64,000 nt of DNA, taken from positions 2,728,001 to 2,792,000 of the forward strand of contig OZ253937.1 in assembly GCA_965267185.1 (NCBI GenBank), given 5' to 3'. Below, piece by piece: positions 26,329-33,237 of the stretch; positions within the stretch are counted from its first letter, which is position 1; the number at the start of each line of letters is the position of its first letter. The notes beneath the pieces are model-generated. The model did not search any database. It was not told the DNA's origin and was given only the letters and a program-made list of their open reading frames with translations. The translations under genes were made by a program, and so were the position numbers. Source of the stretch: G965267185 sp965267185 (GTDB lineage: Bacteria; Pseudomonadota; Alphaproteobacteria; UBA6615).

Positions 26329-28557
26329 ATGCAGACGTTATCTGAACCGGTCCGTCAGGACATCGTGCTCGTCGGCGGCGGACACAGCCATGTCGACGTG
26401 TTGAAACGGTTCGGCATGAAGCCGGAGCCGGGCGTCCGCCTCACGCTTATCGCTCGCGATCTACTGACCCCCTATTCCGGAATGGTACCCGGACTAATCG
26501 CCCAGCAATACACCCCCGCCGATTGCCATATCGACCTGCGGCCACTCGCCGTGTTTGCCAACGCAAGACTGATCCATGCGCCAGCAACCGGGCTCGATGT
26601 GTCGAACAACGTGGTTCACGTCGCGGGACGGCCGCCGGTGCATTTCGATTTGCTGTCTGTCGACACCGGGTCCACGCCATCCGTATCGGGCATCACCGGA
26701 GCTGAAAACGCGCTGCCGGTGAAACCGATCGACCTGTTCCTCGCGGGCCAGGCGCAATTAGCCAAGGATATCGCGGCCAAATCGGGGCCCTTTCATATTG
26801 TCGTGGTAGGTGGCGGCGCCGGCGGCGTAGAGCTTACGTTGGCGCTCGACCGGCAGCTGCGCTGCAGCATTGCGTCTGCCAAAACCGAGGCCCTGGACTT
26901 GTCCCTGGCAATCGTCGAAGCGACCGACCGGTTGCTCCCCAGCTACAATGGCGCTGCGCGGCAGCGGCTTCTGCGGATCCTGGCCGACCGCAATATTGCC
27001 ATTCATACGTCCACCAAGACCGAGAAAATAACCGCCGACAGCGTGACACTGGACAATGGCGAACGGCTCCCTGCTGACCGCACCATATTGGTGACCAACG
27101 GCGGCGCGCCGAGATGGCTGACCGAGAGCGGGCTCGCGCTCGATGCGCGTGGTTTCATCCGCGTCGACGACAACCTTCGCTCCCCCTCTCATCCGCACGT
27201 GTTCGCCGCCGGCGATATCGCCTCGATGGATAGCCACACACTGCCGAAGTCCGGTGTCTACGCAGTCCGCCAAGGCCCCTATCTGGCCGAGAATCTTCGG
27301 CGCGCCGCTGTCGGCCAACCGCTCAAGCCTTACCGGCCGCAAAAACAGACCCTGGCCCTGATCACCACCGGCGACCGCTACGCGATTGCCGCACGAGGTT
27401 CGCTGTCCCTGGCGGGCGGCTGGGTGTGGCGCTGGAAGGATTGGATCGACCGCCGCTGGATGCGCAAATATCAAGAACTTCCCGATATGTCCGCGCAGAA
27501 CTCGGCTGGCGGCGAGACCGACGTGTTGGAAGAAATGCGCTGCGGCGGTTGCGGCGCCAAAGTGCCTGCTCCGGTTTTGCGCCGCGCCCTCGGGAGGATA
27601 TCACCGCAGATCAAGGACGGCCTGGCGCAAGGCCTCGATGCGCCCGACGACGCGGCGGTACTTATTCCCCCGCCTGGCAAAGCGCTGATCCAGACCGTCG
27701 ATCAGTTCCGCGCCTTTATCGACGATCCCTACTTGTTCGCCCGTATTGCGGCAAACCATTGCCTCGGCGACGTTTTCGCCATGGGCGCACAGCCCCATTC
27801 GGCGCTCGCCTCGGTCATGTTGCCATATGGCAGCGAAGACAAGACCGCCGAAGATCTCTACCAGTTGCTCGCCGGCGCCACAGAGGTTCTGGCAGACGCC
27901 GGCGCCGTGCTCGCCGGCGGCCATACCGGAGAGGCCGCTGAAATGGCGTTCGGTCTTACCGTGAACGGTTACGCCGACCCCGACACGCTTCTGCGTAAGT
28001 CGGGTCTGCAACCGGGCGATGCACTTATCCTCACCAAGCCGCTCGGCACCGGCGTGCTGTTCGCCGCAGACATGCGCACCAAGGCGCAAGGAGAGTGGAT
28101 CGAGGCAGCGTTCGAATCGATGTTGCGCTCGGCGGGGCCCTGCGTACCGATCCTGCGCAAGCACGGCGCGACCGCCGCCACCGATATCACTGGGTTTGGG
28201 TTACTGGGACATCTCATCGAAATGCTGCAAGCCTCCGGCGCCGACGCCGCGCTCGATCTCGATGCGATCCCACTGTTAGCCGGCGCCGCCGGTCTTTCGG
28301 TAGACGGTATCGAAAGCACCTTGAAGCCGGACAACGAACGGTCGGCCGCCGGCCGTCACGAACCGGCCGAGCACATTGCCTATCCGTTGCTGTTCGACCC
28401 GCAAACCGCCGGCGGCCTCTTGTTCGGCGTACCGCAAGACCGTGCAAATGCCTGCCTCGCCGAATTGCGTTCAGCCGCAGCTCCCGACGCGGCGATCATT
28501 GGACGCGTCACTCAGCGCAAGGACGGAGATCCGGTGGTGGTGTTTGAGCAGCAATAA
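26329..28557 (+). CDS. selD: NADH dehydrogenase-like / selenide, water dikinase fusion
   Basis: A 742-residue fusion. Residues 1 to about 380 form a type-II NADH-dehydrogenase-like FAD enzyme, with the first dinucleotide motif VLVGGGHSHVD, the second VVGGGAGGVEL, and the FAD end motif VFAAGDIAS. From about 400 onward it is SelD, which makes selenophosphate from selenide and ATP; CGGCGAK holds the catalytic Cys408 and Lys411 (Cys, not Sec), and GGHTGEAAEM and DITGFGLLGH follow. Such fusions are known; the redox part is thought to supply selenide or handle selenium. The ATG at 26329 is used because the frame upstream runs into tRNA-Sec. Confidence 0.94.
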   Translation: MQTLSEPVRQDIVLVGGGHSHVDVLKRFGMKPEPGVRLTLIARDLLTPYSGMVPGLIAQQYTPADCHIDLRPLAVFANARLIHAPATGLDVSNNVVHVAGRPPVHFDLLSVDTGSTPSVSGITGAENALPVKPIDLFLAGQAQLAKDIAAKSGPFHIVVVGGGAGGVELTLALDRQLRCSIASAKTEALDLSLAIVEATDRLLPSYNGAARQRLLRILADRNIAIHTSTKTEKITADSVTLDNGERLPADRTILVTNGGAPRWLTESGLALDARGFIRVDDNLRSPSHPHVFAAGDIASMDSHTLPKSGVYAVRQGPYLAENLRRAAVGQPLKPYRPQKQTLALITTGDRYAIAARGSLSLAGGWVWRWKDWIDRRWMRKYQELPDMSAQNSAGGETDVLEEMRCGGCGAKVPAPVLRRALGRISPQIKDGLAQGLDAPDDAAVLIPPPGKALIQTVDQFRAFIDDPYLFARIAANHCLGDVFAMGAQPHSALASVMLPYGSEDKTAEDLYQLLAGATEVLADAGAVLAGGHTGEAAEMAFGLTVNGYADPDTLLRKSGLQPGDALILTKPLGTGVLFAADMRTKAQGEWIEAAFESMLRSAGPCVPILRKHGATAATDITGFGLLGHLIEMLQASGADAALDLDAIPLLAGAAGLSVDGIESTLKPDNERSAAGRHEPAEHIAYPLLFDPQTAGGLLFGVPQDRANACLAELRSAAAPDAAIIGRVTQRKDGDPVVVFEQQ

Positions 28558-28560
28558 ATA

Positions 28561-28639
28561 AAAACCCCCATGCTTCGACAGGCTCAGCATGAGGGTTTTT
28601 GATTTAGAGCCTTATCCTGAGCTTGTCGAAGGATGAGGC
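28561..28639. terminator. Bidirectional hairpin terminator built from REP-like repeats
   Basis: The stretch lies four bases after the selD stop and just beyond the stop of the convergent selenoprotein gene. The first hairpin pairs AAAACCC with GGGTTTT around CATGC/GCATG and ends in a T run (28561-28600). A second inverted unit with core CTGAGCTTGTCGAAGGAT lies at 28610-28639. These are the same repeats as at 5061-5128, in the same inverted-pair arrangement, apparently used here to stop transcription from both sides. Confidence 0.72.
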
Positions 28640-28656
28640 GATAGGAACCGCAAGCC

Positions 28657-29886
28657 CTACCCGTGCTTCGTGCGGTGACGCTGGTGGGTCGGCACCATTG
28701 CGGTGGGCGCCAGTGCCTTAAACGACGGATCTTCGCTCTCCATCGCATAATCGCGGATGGCGACTAGAACCTTACCCAGCGTAGTCTCACCCCACAGCCA
28801 ATTGGCGACTTCGACATCGCTGGTCCGCTGATCGGGCCGGGCAATAGCCGCTTCGGTATAGAAATAGCGCATATCGTCAGCCATGCGTTTGAAACCGACA
28901 GCTGTCGTTTCACCCTCGATCGGCGGCGGTGTGCCCTCCGGATCGATCAGGACGTTGGCGATAACCCGGGCGATTTCCTCCGGCGTGCTGCCGGAGATAC
29001 CGAACGCCGAACGTTTGAAATTCTTCACCGCCTCGTCATACCAGGGACGCAGCAGGTTCACTTCTTGCACGAGCGCCTGGTAGACCAGATCGGCATCGCT
29101 GATATCTTCGGCTGGTGGAGCAAAATTGACCGGACAGGCCCAGCCTTGCGCCTCCTCCTCGACCCCCGGCGGGGTGTCAGGGAAATCCTCCAGCACCGGA
29201 CCAGACGGCCGCTCGAACAGCTGCAGGACATCTTCCAGGACCCGGCGCTGAAAATCCGGCTCGTTCGGCGCGCCGAGCGGGCGGCCAAGCTCAAACGGCA
29301 CCGCCAAAGCCCGCGGCGGTTTGATTTTTTCGGTATGAACGCGGATCAAACTGATCTGCGTCGTCGGAATACCTTCGCCTTCGATGATGTGTGCCAGCCC
29401 GCCCACGGCGCGCGTGCATTGGGGTCAGACAGGGACGAGAACGACCGCATCGACCCCGTCCTGCTTCAGCAGCCCCGCGAGATCGCGGGCCACCGGCTCC
29501 ATCACGTTCGGCGGTGTCGCACCCATGAACGAAAAGTGCCGCGAGGCCGCAGATCCTACGACCCCGGCGTCGACCAACTCGTGCAGCCGGTCGATCGGGA
29601 ATGCCGTATTGACGTCCTGAAAAAAGCCGGTGCGGTCGAAGTTAGTCGACAAATGGCTCATCATCAGATTGTCGGTGTCAGCATCGTCGGGGATAACCCG
29701 ATAATCGCCGGCGCCCGGCACAAATGCCGAATCTTCGCGGCGGTGCAAGCCCGCCGTGCTGATAATCGCAATCTTGCTTTCCGCCAAGGGTTTGGCATCG
29801 ACCCACGGCGTCGTCTCGTAGGTCGGCAGCTCCTGATTGACCAAGCGGTCGCGCAGATGCTCGGGCATTTCACGCAAATAAACCAT
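28657..29886 (-). CDS. GrdB-like selenoprotein (glycine/sarcosine/betaine/proline reductase B family) with in-frame UGA
   Basis: Two adjacent open frames in the same register are joined by one TGA at 29425-29427, giving a 409-residue protein with Sec at about residue 154. The junction reads VVLVPV-Sec-PQC-TR, followed by GLAHIIEGEGIPT, the active-site pattern of the GrdB/PrdB selenoprotein B family (UxxC redox motif after a hydrophobic strand). The C-terminal half has ALAVPFELGRPLG, also typical. SelA, SelB, tRNA-Sec and SelD are encoded alongside. The ATG at 29886 follows GGAGG; a GTG at 29889 is too close to it. No GrdA, GrdC or GrdD partner is visible, so the substrate and the electron donor are unknown. 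Standard gene calling would split it. Confidence 0.85.
29400..29427 (-). promoter_or_regulatory. Candidate bacterial SECIS hairpin with its UGA codon
   Basis: The UGA is at 29427-29425. Downstream in the mRNA, CGCC and GGCG form a perfect stem around a GUG loop (29410-29400), with the loop about 22-24 bases from the U of UGA. This distance and a G-U in the apical loop match the Escherichia coli fdhF element. Pairing below this stem is weak by eye, so the full structure needs folding. Confidence 0.5.
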
Positions 29887-30013
29887 CACGCCTCCAGGCT
29901 ATCGGCTGAAATTTCGCGGCGAATCTATCAGTGGCGGCGGCGGCGAACAACGCGAGCGTCGTGATTTATCGGAATAAGTGTCATGCGTGCCCGCAGAGTC
30001 GGAGCAGCCAGCC

Positions 30014-30706
30014 CTAGACCTCGCGCATATCGGCGGCTGTGGTGCCGGTGCTGGTATTGAAGGCGTATTTCGACCAGTTGCGGATTAAGGTCTCGTCGGA
30101 CACCGACATCGCTTGTACCGAGGGACGGCGTAACATGAGCTGCAGCCACGCCTGCAGCAACACGCATTCCTCGGGAATATGAAAATCGCGGTAGTGCGCC
30201 AACGCGCAGAACCGCTGCAAGTGGGGCAGGAAACTCAAATCGACCAGGCTAACCTCATCGCCCAGCCAATAGGGGCCGTCGGACAGTTTCCCCAGACCCT
30301 CATGCTCCATCATCAGCAGCGCCTCGGTGAGCTTTTCCGCGTGCACCGCCTGCCGCTCGGGCTCCTGGGCCAGCATCAGTTTGTAGACCTGGGGGGTGAA
30401 CCGCACATTGGCGAAATCGATCCAGATGCGCGCTTGTGCCCGCGCCGCCGGTTCGCGCGGCAGCAACGGATGATCGGGAAACACCTCTTCCAGATATTCG
30501 TTGATGACCGCGGATTCGAACACCACCGTGCCGTTGTGGCGGATCACTGGCACTTTGCCGTAGGGCGATATCTCCCAGAACCAATCGGGCTTATCGTCCA
30601 GATCGATCTCGGTCAGGGTGAAATCGATACCCTTCTCCATCAACGCCATCCGCGTGCGCTGGGCGAAGGGGCAAGTACTGGAACTGATAATCTCGAGTTC
30701 GGCCAT
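30014..30706 (-). CDS. Glutathione S-transferase family protein
   Basis: This 230-residue protein has an N-terminal thioredoxin-like domain (1 to about 80) starting ELEIISSSTCPFAQRTRMAL with a CPFA active site, the cis-Pro segment GKVPVIRHN and FESAVINEYLEE that binds glutathione, followed by the helical C-terminal domain. The Cys at the active site is typical of omega/lambda-like or dehalogenase-like GSTs, which reduce or deglutathionylate substrates. It lies on the same strand upstream of the selenoprotein gene with about 130 bases between them; a link between the two thiol/selenol proteins is possible but inferred. Confidence 0.9.
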   Translation of the reverse strand: MAELEIISSSTCPFAQRTRMALMEKGIDFTLTEIDLDDKPDWFWEISPYGKVPVIRHNGTVVFESAVINEYLEEVFPDHPLLPREPAARAQARIWIDFANVRFTPQVYKLMLAQEPERQAVHAEKLTEALLMMEHEGLGKLSDGPYWLGDEVSLVDLSFLPHLQRFCALAHYRDFHIPEECVLLQAWLQLMLRRPSVQAMSVSDETLIRNWSKYAFNTSTGTTAADMREV

Positions 30707-30740
30707 GCGATTCCATCTAGTTCAAACCCTGGCACAAGCA

Positions 30741-30765
30741 ACCCTCTCCTCAGTAAGGAGAGGGT
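30741..30765. terminator. Hairpin downstream of Mo-hydroxylase gene
   Basis: ACCCTCTCCT and AGGAGAGGGT are perfect 10-base inverted arms around a 5-base loop. It lies 12 bases beyond the stop of the minus-strand gene ending at 30777 and before the GST gene on the same strand. There is no T run, so it may act as a weak or rho-assisted terminator or stabilise the 3' end. Confidence 0.55.
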
Positions 30766-30776
30766 AGGCGGTGGAG

Positions 30777-33152
30777 TCAGTACTTACCCAGCGCCTTTAG
30801 CACCCGCGCCGGCGTCACCGGCTGGTCCGACACCGAAGCCTCAAACGGGCTGAGCGCGTCGTTGATCGCGTTCAAGATCGCGCCAGGCGCGCCGGCGGTG
30901 CCCGCTTCGCCCGCGCCCTTGGCGCCAAGCTCCGATTCCTTGGTCAACGTCTCGACGTGCCCCACCACGATGTCCGGCATCTCGCCCGCCATCGGCACCA
31001 GATAGTCAGCCATATTGGCGTTGAGGAAATTGCCGTCGCCGTCGTAGCGGCATTCTTCGTAGAGCACGCCCCCAATCCCCTGGACAACCGAGCCGCGCAC
31101 CTGTTCGTCGACCAACAGGGGGTTGATCACCTTGCCGCAATCCTCGATGCACCAGTAGTTGAGCAGCTCGACGACACCGGTCTCGACATCGACCTCGACC
31201 GTCACCGCATGGAAGCTGTTGGTAAAGGCGACCGGATACTTTCGCGGAATGTAATGACGGGTCGCCATCATTTCGGACTGGAAGTTCTCGGGCAGGGTAT
31301 CGGGCCTGAAGTAGGCGACCCGGGCCACTTCTTCGAGCGGCATCCGTTCCTCGCCCGTCGCCCGATCGACCACAACCCCGGCGCGGATATCGAGGGTTTC
31401 GGCCTCGGCCTGCAGCAATATCGCCGCGACATCGAGGACGTTATGGCGCAGCGCCTTGGCCGCCTGCAGGGCGGCCTCGCCCGCGATGCCGGCGCCGCCC
31501 GAGCCGCCGGCACCCCAGCCCACCGGCACGTTGTCGGTGTCGCCCGAGATCACCAGCACCCGGTCGGGCGTGGTGCCGAAAGCGGACGCCGTGACCTGCT
31601 GGATCACCGCCTCGCTGCCCTGGCCCTGCTCGGTGATCGAGGTTTGGATCACGACCGCACCGGAGGCGTCCATGCGCGCCGCCGCACCGTCCTGCGAGGA
31701 GATACGAGCGCCGCCGAGCCCATAGGTGTGGGGACCCGGATTGGTCAGCTCGACCAAGGTGGCGAACCCGATTCCGCGGTAGGTGCCCTGGCCGCGCAAC
31801 GCCGCTTGTTCGGTCCGGAATCCCGCGTAATCCATCAACGACAGCAGTTTATCGAGCGAAGCCTCGTGGGACAGGCCTTCGAGCTTGAGCCCGGTGATGA
31901 ACTCGCACGGATAGCCATCGTCGGGCATCAGGTTGCGCCGCCGGATATCCACCGGGTCCATGCCGAGGGCGCGTGCGCCGTCCTCCATCAGGGTCTCGGT
32001 GATCGCCACCGCGACCGGATGGCCGACCGCGCGGTACTGGCTCATCGGCGTCTTGTTTTGAAACACGACGCGCGAGCGGGCCTTGTAGTTCTTGTGGGTG
32101 TAGGGCGCGCCGACATAGTTGATCACCTGCAGCGCTTCGAGCGCGCTGGTGCGCGGGTACATCGAGTAGGCGCCCACGCCGGTCAGGTCGTCCATCTCGA
32201 TCGCCAGCAGCTCGCCGTCCTCGGCGAAGGCCGCCCGGACGGCGGCCCGGTGGTCGCGGGCATGGATGTCGGTCAGGAACGACTCGATCCGATCGGCGAC
32301 GAACTTCACCGGCCGCCGCAGCATCATCGACAACGCCGCCGTCGCCATCTCGTCAGGATAGGTGTGACCCTTGATGCCGTAGGCGCCGCCCACGTCGCCG
32401 CACACGATCCGTACTTTGTGGTTGGGGATGTCGAGGTGGCGCGCAAACAGGTCTTGCATCATGTGCGGCGCTTGGTGCGAGTGGTATGCAGTCAAACGGT
32501 GGTCCGGAGCGTTGTAATCGGCGATGATCGAGCGTGGTTCCGGGCACACGCCGGTGTGACGGCCGAACTGCAGGGTGCGTTCGACCACCGTATAGGCGCT
32601 CGCAAACGCGGCATCAGCGTCGCCAATGTCGTGCTTCATCTCAAATAAGAGGTTGTCGCCCAGCTCCGGATGCATCACCGGCGTGTCTTCGTCCAGCGCC
32701 ACCTCCGGATCGGCGAGCGCCGGCAGTTCCTCGAACGACACGTCGAGCAGCGCCGCCGCGTCTTCGGCCTCGGCGCGGCTGTGGGCGATTACAGCCGCAA
32801 CCGGTTCGCCTTGCCAGCAAGCGCGCTCGACCGCCATCGCGTGCTGCGGTGCCGACTTCATGCCCTTCATATGAGCAAGCGTGCCGACCCAGGGCTTGCA
32901 CACTTCGGCAACTTCCTTGCCCGTCACGACCCGCACGACGCCCGGGCTCGCCAGCGCGGCGGCGGCGTCGATCGAGACGATGCGGGCATGGGCGTAGGGC
33001 GAGCGGTAATAGACCACATGCACCATGCGCGGGAGCGTGAGGTCGTCGACAAAGCGCCCTTCGCCTGCGAAGAGACGGCGGGCCTTGTCGCGCGGCACCG
33101 ACTTGCCGATGTAATTGTCCTCGCGGTCGAGAACGCTTTCTTCGCTGGTCAC
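30777..33152 (-). CDS. CoxL-like molybdopterin-binding subunit, tandem copy A
   Basis: A 791-residue Mo-hydroxylase large subunit. It has the N-terminal PRDKARRLFAGEGRFVDDL, the substrate-channel segment SPYAHARIVSID, SQYRAVGHPVAVAITE in place of the CO-dehydrogenase signature, and KGAGEAGTAGAPGA with the active-site Glu. The pterin-contact motif reads DVGGAYGIKGH rather than GGGFG, a deviation from the family. The GTG at 33152 is used because AGGGGGAGA lies 8 bases upstream and the protein then aligns with copy B. No 2Fe-2S or FAD subunit gene is adjacent. It follows copy B by 85 bases on the same strand. Confidence 0.9.
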   Translation of the reverse strand: MTSEESVLDREDNYIGKSVPRDKARRLFAGEGRFVDDLTLPRMVHVVYYRSPYAHARIVSIDAAAALASPGVVRVVTGKEVAEVCKPWVGTLAHMKGMKSAPQHAMAVERACWQGEPVAAVIAHSRAEAEDAAALLDVSFEELPALADPEVALDEDTPVMHPELGDNLLFEMKHDIGDADAAFASAYTVVERTLQFGRHTGVCPEPRSIIADYNAPDHRLTAYHSHQAPHMMQDLFARHLDIPNHKVRIVCGDVGGAYGIKGHTYPDEMATAALSMMLRRPVKFVADRIESFLTDIHARDHRAAVRAAFAEDGELLAIEMDDLTGVGAYSMYPRTSALEALQVINYVGAPYTHKNYKARSRVVFQNKTPMSQYRAVGHPVAVAITETLMEDGARALGMDPVDIRRRNLMPDDGYPCEFITGLKLEGLSHEASLDKLLSLMDYAGFRTEQAALRGQGTYRGIGFATLVELTNPGPHTYGLGGARISSQDGAAARMDASGAVVIQTSITEQGQGSEAVIQQVTASAFGTTPDRVLVISGDTDNVPVGWGAGGSGGAGIAGEAALQAAKALRHNVLDVAAILLQAEAETLDIRAGVVVDRATGEERMPLEEVARVAYFRPDTLPENFQSEMMATRHYIPRKYPVAFTNSFHAVTVEVDVETGVVELLNYWCIEDCGKVINPLLVDEQVRGSVVQGIGGVLYEECRYDGDGNFLNANMADYLVPMAGEMPDIVVGHVETLTKESELGAKGAGEAGTAGAPGAILNAINDALSPFEASVSDQPVTPARVLKALGKY

Positions 33153-33237
33153 GCGATTGTCTCCCCCTGTCAACGTCGAGGGCGGAAGACTAGTCGGTCA
33201 GTCCATCAAAGCAAAGCCGGGGAGCCGAACCAAGCAA

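Noticed and set aside
28657..29406. A separate gene starting at the GTG at 29404-29406, with the 29425-29889 frame as a second gene
   Set aside because: Both frames are in the same register, the join is one TGA, and the protein pattern of a Sec motif is continuous across it.
30957..32648. A 563-residue open frame on the plus strand
   Set aside because: It is the antisense shadow of the CoxL-like gene at 30777-33152; its sequence is rich in His, Arg and Gly without any domain pattern.
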